Shown here in pieces: positions 30,622 through 42,600 of a stretch of DNA of 64,000 nt. The translations under genes were made by a program, and so were the position numbers. Under the pieces are notes generated by a model. The model made no database searches and was not told where the DNA came from. It saw nothing but the letters and a program-made list of their open reading frames with translations. The DNA comes from Aurelia coerulea (lineage: Eukaryota > Cnidaria > Scyphozoa > Semaeostomeae > Ulmaridae): contig CM076953.1 in assembly GCA_039566865.1 (NCBI GenBank), positions 1,798,001 to 1,862,000 on the forward strand, in the 5' to 3' direction. Positions within the stretch are counted from its first letter, which is position 1. Every line of letters begins with the position of its first letter.

Positions 30622-33600
30622 ATGGTAGTGATTGAAGAAAAGCCATTTTTGAGCGGAGTTATCGAAGGTAAGTTGCTAGAAAATTGATTTTTGTGGGAGC
30701 GGTTTCCGCCATTCACCGTTTGAAAAAGCGGCCTAATATTACCAAACCAAACCTGCTGCAAGTTTTGACTGTCTTTCTCGTTATTTCAGGGTTCTATGGA
30801 AGGCCATGGACGTGCAAGCAACGAAATGAATTGTTCACAAGGTAAGAAAGCTTTATCCGTGAAGTTTTAAAGGATCTTGAAGTACTTTTCATAATCTTTT
30901 TGTGGCAGGTTGCAAACAGCAAATTTATTGCGACACAATAGATCATTGGGAGGGCTTTGTCACGTGACGTCTGGTTTGTGGTCGATTGCGTCATAAGGAA
31001 GCAGTAACAAATGCAGTGCGAGGTGTTTTCCCCCTCTGCAGAGGCAGAAGCGCTGTTCTGTCTTTTGGGTGTTGCTTCGAAACAATTTTGCACATTGTTA
31101 TTTGATACATTTATTGCTACGTTTTACATGAAATTGAAATCGTAGACAAATGATAGATCTAATCCAACAGAGATTAGAAAATTTGACATGCATGTGCAGG
31201 TGATTAATTGAAATTTATTTGACCAAATCTTTTTTCTTCAACAATACAGGAAGTAGGAAGGTGAAAATCATGGGACAATTTCACCATATACAGGCCTTTT
31301 CATTTGACGCGTGCGATCGCACATGCACACGTTGGCACACATGCAAATTGAGTCACGAGTGCTTTTCATCGCACGCGCAAAGTGTTATTTTGCTTAAGTA
31401 AAGTGGTACTTTGATGTTCGACGCATCCAATGTCAAAGTATGTGCTTCAATAAATCATACGATTACTGACAAATCCTATAACACTTTCGAAAAAGTCCCA
31501 AGTGGCAATTCCCACAATATGAAATAATTGCGACACTTGTTGATTGTTGTTACCGATACCGATGTTCATGAAGAAAATGAACCCAGACAACAGATTTGTC
31601 CTGCTGACATTGATAGTTCGGAAGAATCAGATACTAGACGAGTCTGAGTTTACCGAGGAAGAAACTGCTGAGTATAGTCCTGTAAAAACAAAAACTTCAT
31701 TGAGACATAAACATATGAACAATGATATTCATTTTGTCGGTAGTGTGATTATCTTTATCAGTAAAGGGAGACTTGAAGACCTTTTTTTGTGTCACTTCTT
31801 AAATACCGTCTTGAATAACTACGTTCGCACGCAAATGAATTTGCCTGTGTGTTTTGCCGCACACGTGTTGTTTTATTCCCGAAAAGGACTGCATATATGG
31901 GTTTTCGACAGACAAATTATTTGTGCCACACAGAATTTAGATTAATGACTCGTCATAATATGTCCCCAAATGCAACATGAGACAAAACTGTAATCTATGG
32001 AAACAAAAGAACCTCTGTAAGGGACCATCAATTTTCATATTTTTAGGACCCCCTCCCCCTTAACAGCCTTTTGCCATAAACGCATCCAACCGGCCCAGAA
32101 TAAGATTTAGACCTAAGCAGCCTAAGGTAAAACCCCTCCCCCTTAACAGCCTAACTAATGTTGTTAAAAAAATGTGAGAATTGAAAGTCCGTAGGAAAGA
32201 ATAACAAGCAAAAGTAAACAACCAAATTAACTTTCAGCTGGGGAGGAAACTGTTAAATCCTGCATGGGAAACAACAAATTAATCTGAAGGTGTTGTGGCG
32301 CAGTGATGTAGTCATCTCCCTCTGGCTCTGACTTTGCAGCCAGAACAGTCAGGTGGACATACCTTTTATACCCACATTATTATCACTTCGTTGTTTTCTT
32401 TCAGGGTGAAGAACTATGGAATGAACACTTATGTTTATGCACCAAAAGATGATGTGAAGCATAGAGCATTGTGGAGACAGCTATACACAACAGAGGAAGA
32501 GGGTAAGAGCTTATAGCTACACACCTATGGACCTTTTTATTTGTTAGAAAAGAGGTTTGGATGAAGCATCCAAATCTGGTATAGTTTGGGAAGAAAATCA
32601 AAAGCACAACCCCCTTTCTTTGTTGGATTCGCTGCTAGCTGTGGTATGGAATTGCTTCAGATCTCAAAACTTTCAGAGAGTTTGTTATCAACTACATTGC
32701 TCAAAGTGAGTTAGCTATGATTTAGTTTAAACACAGGCAATTTTTGTTGGTCTTTTTGCTTTGTTTCTCGTTATTTTCATTCATTTTTAGCTGACTTTTC
32801 ATTTGAATAACAACGGTTGAACACCAAAACTTTGATTTGCAAAGTTGTAAAATGAAACCCTTGCATGCTTGCACTTCATTTTGAGATTGTTAAGCGACAA
32901 AATCAGCTAACAATGAATGTAAATAACGAGAAACAAGGCCAGAAGGAAATTAAAACTTGCCAGTGTATAAACTGAACCACTCGCAAAGTTATCGTTGCAT
33001 AACTCTCCGAAAAATGTTCTGAGATCCAAGGGAACTTCTTGCTGCATCTACCAAGAACAGGGGTCACGCTTTGTAATCTTTCCCAAAGTTTACCAGATTT
33101 GGACGCTCGATCCAAACCTCTTTTTTAACAAGTAAAGGAGTCTATTAAAGGAAATATGTTCATGTAAGTAGCATGCTTCAAGGGGGATATTTCATGAACA
33201 TGTGATATTCTCCTATGTATTCATGTGACTCATGTGATCAGCTTTCATTCGATTGCAAGGTTGAGTATTGGATGACTTCCCAGTAAAGTCCAATATTTTT
33301 CATGTGATCAGTTTGAAACAGACTCATTCTAAACCAATCAAAGCATCTAAAAGCTGCATGCATGTCAGCATTGTGTCAGCAGTTTTAACAAGTGTGCATG
33401 CAACTGATATTTAATGGGCACGTTGCCTTTAAGCCTATCAAGTGGGCTTGCCCAAGTTGTCTTGAAAGAAAGAAAAGACAAATACTGGACACTGTATGAT
33501 GCCCTGGTCTGGTCTTTGACTTTCATTTGAATTCTTGCAAAATCTGCAATCAAAAAGGCAAACTTCATGTGCTATTTACCTGAAACAAGTCTTTGTCAAG

Positions 33601-36600
33601 CATTGATAGGAGCATCCAACTAGAGGCCTTGGCATGCGGATGCAATTTTCAATGTGGTTCAATGTAGGTGGATTCTTCAAAATATGAAGTTTTTTCTTGT
33701 GAGTGTGGCCTGTTCATATTTTATGAACATCCAAGGGCAAATACAATCAAAATTAGCTAGCCAGCAGCGCTTGTTGGCATACAAATCTTGTGCACATTAT
33801 ATCCAATAAATGCTAGGAACTAAATTGATCATTTTCACCTAGGCAAACTTGCTTCATTGATCAATGCTGCTGAGGATGCTGGTGTTACTTTTGTGTATGC
33901 TATTTCACCGGGACTGGATATTGTCTTCTCATGTGCTGCTGATATTGCTGCTCTCAAAAGGAAAATGAAACAGGTATACATATATATTTATACATATAAT
34001 CATTCGGCATCAGCTTGAGTGGAATGTTGGAGAAACTTTTGACACGAAGACCCCGGGTTCGATCCCAGGCAGGGGCACATTTTAATTCTCCAATTGTGGT
34101 AGCCCACTCATGAAAAATATATATTTATACATTTATCTTGTGTGTGTGGTTGCCTCCAATGTATGTGAAAACAGCGCCCAAATGCTTTGAATTCTACCAA
34201 TAGAATATTTAGCCATTCTAAAAAAGGATCCGAATCAAATGTCATTTTGATACAGTTTGCAGACTCTTCAAATGCGAGCAATAGTAATAGAAGCTCCATT
34301 ATCACTCAATCAAACCTTTCACATAAGGATGTACAAAAGATCACTGCGGAAACAATCGGGTTTTACATTTGATCTTCTGGTGATCAAATGATAAAAGTGA
34401 GGCTATGCCTATATTTATAGTGGCAGTAAGACCTCAACATGTGGACCTCAACCAAGTTTGGAAGAGAACAGATAAAACTGCACATCTATTGTAGAAATCA
34501 AGGATCTGACATATCCAATATAGGAAACTGGCTTTGTCAGGTTCAATTCCTACTGCAGTATGTTTATTTATATAGAAGGGCACAACTTTAGAGGATGCAT
34601 GATATTACATCTATCAATGGTAGCAAACTAAATCCAGTGACCTTCATCTTCAACAGAAACCAAACAAATTAATTATTGGCAGCCAATAATGTGTGCTTTC
34701 TCTATATTTATAATGACTGAAAGACTTTTAATTCTCAGATGTTTATTTCCTGCAACAATTTTTAGAGATGTGCAACTCTGTCTGTTAGAGACTAGGCACA
34801 TACCTTTGGTCACTTACCTGCAACATGAATGTATTTGTTTGTCTTCATTAGGTTTCTAAGCTTGGATGCAAGAGCTTTGCAATTCTCTTTGATGACATTG
34901 ATCCAAGGTTAAAAGCTCCTGATTGCAATATTTACAAATCGTCTGGCGAAGCCCAAGCAATACTTTCAAATGAACTATTCCAGTATTTGAAGAAGCCAAG
35001 GTTCCTGTTTTGCCCGACTGGTAAGTCATGTCTTTTCATGATGCTAGCTGCTTTGATGGAATCGCTTCTTACTGTTTTCTTTATTGTGAAAGACAAAGTC
35101 GTTGCAAATCAATGCAATTTTGGCAATGCAAGGACATTTATATTGTGCAGGCAAGATAAGGAAATTCTTACTTTACAATCACCATGTGTTCAATTGACAA
35201 GTGCTCATGACAGCTTTATATGACATCCATTCTTGCAACATTTTTGCAGAGGACATTTTTATTGTGCAGGCAAGATAAAAAATGCTTACTTTCCAATCAT
35301 GTTCAATTGACAAGTGCTCAGGACAGCTTTATATGACCTCCATTCTTGCAACGTTTTTGCAGACTGTCATTTTCTTCCAAAATGTCTCTTCCACTGTTTT
35401 TAAAAAGGATTGAAATAAGAATATGCTTGCTACCACCATTTTAAAGAAGAGCGAAAATCATGGTGAGTGTTATATACCAAGTTGATTATTTAGGTAAGAA
35501 GGCTTTATTTAAAATATTCCTAAGGATGGCAACAAGAGGTCTTTTCCCAGGATGCTTTTCTCTGTTATGCAAACTGTAGCTGAGTTTGGAAAAGTTTTGT
35601 CTTGAAGCACATTGCATCATGGTAAAAAGTGTCTTGTAGCCATCTTGGTGGGACCCTTGTCATTTCATTGCAGAACAGTGTTGTGTTCTGGATAGTCCTC
35701 TTTGAACAGCTCCATTTTGAAATCAGTGTTGGTAGCACTGTTTGATTTTTGGGTACTAGAAATGACACATTGGCTGTGCTCTGAAAAAACTGAAGACTCT
35801 AACTGAAGTTGAACGGGATGGTTCCGCAAAATTTATCATTGTAGCCATACTTTTGGATTGTCGTATCTATATTTGAATCAGGGCAGAACAGAAATATTGA
35901 ATAGTGTCAGAAAAAATACATAATTTGCCTTGGCAATTTTGAGACAGTTCTGATATTGACATGGAAATGAAAATTTTAGACCACATGAAATTTTCAGGAG
36001 TATTGATTGACTTGTTTGATGTTGCAGTGCTTCATCAGAAATGATCATATGAAATTTATTTGATTGAATATTTCTTCCTGCCCTGGTTAATTAATTATTC
36101 TCCTTGTAAAATGTTGACATTGTTTGCAATCATGCACATTCATTGAACACATCATGAAACAAAAACCTTATGTATGACAGTGGTGGAAATTTTCAGGCGA
36201 TCAGTAGGGTGTAATTCCCCTCTCACCCTGGAAAAGTAGCTCAAGGGAAGCCAATTTGTCATTGCTACCCAAAAGTGAAATGTCATCTGTTGATGATCAA
36301 TAAAGTTATGTCCACCACTGATCTATAGCGTAGCCTTTAAAATCTGAAATGTAGTTTGTGTTGCAAATGCTTGGAGGAAGAAAGCAGCATGCAAGCCAAT
36401 GGAGAGAAGACAAATTTCCGTGGATGCAGAAGAATATTGTTTCTGGGTCTTGATTCGTGGACCCAAAATGTTTACATTGTGCTTATATATATTCAGTTCT
36501 AGGCGGTTTATAAACTGATCAAGCTGATTGAAGCTGCTCATGGCATTTGGATGAGTCTGCTGAAGGTTTTGAGCTATTTGCTTGAAAAACAGCCTTCCCT

Positions 36601-39600
36601 TTTTCACTTCTTTCTGCTACTATCACCTTCCTATCCTCATTTTATCTCTTGCATTCAGTTCTCTCCTAAAGTTTTTTTGTCATTTTTTTCTTAGTTGCAA
36701 ATTTTTTATTGCCAAACTCTCCTGGTCATGGGGGGGGGGGAGCACAAAAGCAAAGGGTGTCTGCTTTATCGTTTGCACATTGACGCAAATAAAATGCTAA
36801 TGTGAATGTGATTTGCCATTCTTAGAGTTGTCAGAAAAATACTTGCTTTATATTCAGAGCTTTTAAAAGCTGCAAACTGGTATGTTTGCCTCTAAAAGTC
36901 ACTAAAAATATTTGCGCAGTTTCTGAAAATGTCGTTTGCAGTTGCTTTGTGCAAACAATACTGTTGGATGCCAAGTGTGATCTCAGAAACAAGAGCTGGT
37001 TGACAAAAAATTCAAAACAAAAATCTGTCTATTTTTATGGACTGCTTCTAAATTATATGCAAAAGCATTCAAGGAATGTGAAGAGAGGACTTGCTAGCTG
37101 TTCATAGTTTCAAACTGAAGCTGTGCGCATGAAAGTTTCCTTTTCTCTGTTTCCTCAAGTGTTGCAAAAAGTATATCAAAATTCTAAGGAAGTGACCATA
37201 AATCACCTTCATAATGGAAGTATTTTGGCTTGTTGAAAATAGTTTTGATACAGTTTTCAGAAAGTGTTCTCCGTAAATTCACATTCCTGATGCGTTTGCA
37301 TAAAATTGAACAACAGGCACCTCTCACTGTCTAGGAACTAATTTTTTATTGATTATTTGGTACTAGTTGCTTGTAGTTTACTCTCAAAATATTTCGTTGA
37401 TTCAAATAAGGGACTGAGATTTTCATTTTTCTTGGGATGTTGTTCGCCTAAATAGACCTTTGGCTGGATTATAGAAACCATGATAAGTTTGGTATACTTT
37501 TCAATGTAAAATTATGCCAAATTTACTTTACTAGCAAAAAGCTACAAGCAACTGTTGCCTATCAATTTTCTTATTTTTGTCTATGATTTCTCTGGTGTTG
37601 TATTCTATAAAGCTCAAATGATGATTGTGACGATTTGGGACGTTCTTTTATGACTGAATTGCTGTATGTACCAAGAATTATGCAAGTGGGGGGAGGGGGT
37701 TTATGTTTTGGGGACAAATCAAACTACTAAAATATAAGGGCTACAAGTAGAGGGAGTGCTGGTCATATTTGAGCTTTCTAGAATATCAACATCTTAATAA
37801 TTGAAATCCTCTCTGCCTCTGCATTGTGTATCTGTGTAAAAGAAATTGTAGGCGAAGAAATATCTTATGGAGGGTATTGAAACCCACTTTGACTAAGTAG
37901 CAAGTAGAAGAAATAATTTCTGTGCAAACTGAAACAAGTACATATGTATTTCTAACTGGTTTTGGCAATGATTCTCCTTCAAAAGAATATCTAATCATGC
38001 TAGATGATCTTAAGCCTACAAAAGTGATTTTCTGTTTATCCAAAATATTTTGTGAGCCTTGGGACCAATTGTTTGGTTTGCTAAATTATCTGTTGATTTT
38101 ATGTGTGAAGCCGAAGACAATTGCCACCTACAATTTTCTTTTACACATTTATACAAATAATCCTTTTGCCTGTTCAGTGCCATTCTGCAGTTCCATGCAA
38201 GTGTAAAGAAAAGTTGAAAGAAATTACACTTGATACTTGTGTGTTTATCTACATTATTCCATTTTAACCTTGCTCTTTAACAAGAGTGTTTTACATGCTT
38301 TTTGTCAATTCTGTGACCCAATTCATGAAAGTTGGGAATTCTATGGGTAAAGAGACAGTAGAATAGCGTAAAGATACACTTAGCATTCATCTAGATTTGC
38401 CTAGATTTTGTTTAGATTGATCTACAAGTGAAAAACGGGAGTCCCATTGTCTTTGTGAGGAGAGAGTGAGGAAAAAATATATCTTGATTTAATTTTGAAT
38501 GCTGAAATGAGTCACAGGGTCTTCAAAAAGCATTCATATATACATAAGAATGTGTTTCATTTATCAATATCATGAAGATTTTCACATTTTGGCATATATG
38601 CTCTGTTTGATTTCACACTTGGCCCGTCAGATACAAAAAGCAGACACCTTTTATATGGAGAACAAAGATCAGTGTGCATGCTATTGCAGCTTGCATGCCA
38701 CTGCAAATGGTAAGATGGTTGAATTGGTTCTGGAGAGTTTGGCAAATACATATGTAGTTGAAGTGAACTTTTCTAAAGTTGTTCTTTTCCTTTACAGAAT
38801 ACTGCAAAACTAGAGCTTTTCCAACTGTTAGCAAATCTGAGTATTTGAATACTATTGGAACTAGTCTCCGCCAAGAAATTGATATCATGTGGACAGGTAA
38901 GTCTTCTTTTTCATTCCTGCCAGATCATGGTCAGATCTTTTGGGAATAAAGTTTGATCTGAATAGATTAAAAACCATAATGAAGTGAAAATTATGTGCAT
39001 TTATGCGATTATCAAACTTGGTAAAATGTGTAACTATAAACTTGATGTGGAGATATTTGGACAACAGAAAATACCAGAACAAATATGAATACACTGAGAT
39101 CTTTAGGACTTGTGTCATCATCAGAGTGTGGTTTTGATTTTGTGAATTGAAGTCACACTCTGATATGAGGACACAAGTCTGATTTGTTGTCCTAATTTCT
39201 ATGTAATGCCTGGTTTCATATACAATGCACCATTGTGAAAATTTCAAAAAATTCCACCAAATGCTATGCTCATTGATCTCCAGATTGTATTGGGAAAATT
39301 AATCCTCATTGTGGGAAATTATAATCAGGTTTTCCACTGATGGAAAGAAGAAATACATGAATAATACAAAATGTAATTTCATTGAGGTGACAAACATTCC
39401 ATTTTTTATCTTCATTTCAGGGGATAAAGTAATTTCTCAAGTTATAACACCAGAGTCACTCATAGAGCTGGCAAAGGTTTTGAGACGGAAACCAGTTATT
39501 TGGGATAACATCCATGCAAATGACTATGATCACAGACGTGTGTTCCTTGGACCATACAGTGGCCGGCCAGTTGAGCTGTACAAGCATTTGAACGGTGTTC

Positions 39601-42600
39601 TCACAAACCCTAACTGTGAATTTGAGGCAAATTTCATTGCAATTCACACTTTTGCAACATGGTGCCGAGTGGCGTCAAATGCATGCAAAGCAAATGGTGA
39701 TAATTTGCAGGAACAGGAACAAGAGTCTTGTGACTTGGGTGATGATCCGATGGAGGTCCAAATTGATGACACCATTGATGTTCAAGAAACAGATGGCACA
39801 ATGCACATTGATTTGTACCCACTCACACCAGCAGACATCACATCAGTTGTGACAAGCTATGATCCTAAGAGTGCTCTCAAACTTGCTGTTCAAGACTGGG
39901 TTGAAGAGTTCAACAAACCAAAAGCTGTTGAAATTAAATCATATGCTAAAAGGCACACTATGGCTTCTGTTTTGAATGGCCAGGTTGTCTACACTGGCCA
40001 GTATAGTCTTGATGTCACTAATGGGACTGGTAAGTGATTTTCTTAATCCCCTTTTTTTCCATATAGACAAGTTTGCAGGTTGATTTAATATGGTTTGTGA
40101 TAAACAATGTGTCAAATTTGAGTGTTTGATGTGTAAGATTTTATGTTGATTCTGGAAAATATGGGATAAAAGAACTAAAAAGCAACATAGGGCTCAAATC
40201 TTTAACAAGGCAGACTTGTAAAATTCTATTACAGTTTTCTTTGAAATAAATGGCTTGAAAGGAACTTTGGTTTTTTTGCTTTAAATCTGCTGTTGAAATT
40301 TAAAATTTTTTTGATATCTTGATTAGCTTCAAAATGGCCATATTTATTAAATTTGAGGCTATGCATCATCAAATTTCTAAATCCTAAACAAGAAAAGGTA
40401 CAGATTTCTGCTTGCGACCATAATGTTGACCTTGATAAACTATGATTTTCCTAAAGGTTATATCAATTTTTCCATATTGGTTTAGGATTTACGATGATTT
40501 AAATTTTATGAAACTGTCAATGAATTTTTTCAAAAATAATTAGATTGCCGCCATTTTAGAAATATCAAGATATCAAAAAAATTCCATGACAGATTTACAG
40601 CAAAGTTCTTTTCAAGCCCTTCAATTCAAAGAAAATTGTCATAGAATTTTGCACCCACCTTTTTAAAGATTTCAAAGATTTGAGCCCTATGCTCTAAAAA
40701 GCTACCATGTACCATTAATAGAGCTTTTACAGTATTCATATGCTATTTATAAAAAGTTTTATTGTCCTCAAACTTCAGCGGCCAGGATCTAACACTGTTT
40801 TGTATTTTACAGATTTGACAATGTTAGATGGAGAGAATAAGGGTAACACTTCAAGCATCACAGTGACAGATCTTAACTTATTGATTGATCTATTTCACTT
40901 GCCTTATGAACACGGAGATAGTGGAAGAGCATTACTGGAGGCTTTCAGATGGTTGAAAGACAATTCTGGCCAGGTTAACAGCAATTGTCAGCTTTACAAT
41001 GACAAAGTAAGTTGTTCATGGCACCTCTTCCTATCTGATCTGTATATTTCTAATGTTAAACATTTCACTTTAAATAATGTCACACTTGCTGTTCATTCAT
41101 GTTTTTTTTGTTGACAACTAGACTGTTGTATGGGTGAATGAGCAGTCAGATTGATCAAAGAATTGTGTGTGATTTAAATCGATACCCAGATATAACACCC
41201 CCCAGCTGCCCCTGTGAATTTAATCGTGCATGCAATCCCAGGGGGAGGGCATTTGAACCAAAATGAAAATTATATCAGAGAATGTTTAACCTTATTCAGC
41301 CATTGAAATGATTTATGTATGGCCAAATCTACATTTTATGTCTGCAAGCCCAGGACATTTGATGGGGGTTGCTAGCCAAGGGGTGAGGAATTTGACAACT
41401 GAGGATGACAAAAATAAAATGCCCAGGGAGGCCTGGACAAGGGTGACTTGCCATTTTATTGTAATTTTTGAGAATGTCATCAATTACTTTTCAAAGCTTT
41501 ACTCCCTGGAAAATTTCAGAATAAACCTAAACTTATTTGACTGAATTACTGACAGTTTGCAAAATTAAACAGCAACGAGTAGTGAAGTTGTGATTCAACA
41601 ATTCTTTACACGATTTGAGATATTGCTATATACGTTTTGCTAAATGTTTCTTGTGTTATTGCAGGACTTATGCTGGAAAGAACGAGCTGCCAATTTCCAC
41701 AGCCTGTGTCAGATGGTTCTTGATTTATTCACAAGACTCAGCAATATTCCAAATGAATCAATACTCTTTGACTTGTATCCATATGTGTGGGATGTGAAAG
41801 AAGTCATTCTTGCACTGCACACGTATGTGATCTGGCTTGCTACAACTGAAATGAAAGAAAAGACAAATCTAAATACATCAGAAGACGTAGATTTCACCCC
41901 TGAAGATGCACCAGTGCCTGGTTTCATTGCTGATGACTTTATTGAGGCATGGCATGTTCGGTATATAGGTGGTGTAACTCTTGCCCTCTTGAAACTGCTT
42001 CCATTTGATGGTGGTTATGGTTTTCTAGAGTCTGCTCCTGACAGCCCATCTTCTGATATTTTTCATATGAGGCCATTCCTTGATGGAGACAAGGTATGTA
42101 ATGCTCAAGGGGGCTGGGTCACACAAAATTAAGAGCTTCTTTCAAAACAAAGAGTTTACAGTTTTTTTTCAAAGGCCATATCACTATCACACAGATTTTC
42201 CATGATTTTTCTCAGAATGGTAGATTGTAGATTATTTTAAAGATAAACAAACAAAACTTCATATGTCGTTGTAAGATTACAGAGATATTGATGGAAAATT
42301 ACCTTTATTGTGGATTCACCCCATCCACCAAAATGTGTGCAGAACACACTGGACATATGTGTGGGAAACAATATAGATTATAGAGATAACAGTTTTGTTT
42401 ACGTTTTCATTTTAGAGATAAAAGTTGTGTTTTTTGTGTAGACTTTCATAAACAATTGTTTTCTTGATGGTTATATCATTTTTCCTCCATTGGTTTAGGA
42501 TTTATGATGATTTAAGTTTTTTAAAATTGTCCATGATTTTTTTCAAAAATAACTAAATTGCTGCCATTTTGAAAAAAATCAAAGTATCAAAAAATGTCCA

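Noticed and set aside
39309..39420. Extension of the OGA exon upstream of 39421
   Set aside because: The frame is open, but the preceding exon phase and the TTTCATTTCAG acceptor place the exon start at 39421, where human-like sequence begins.
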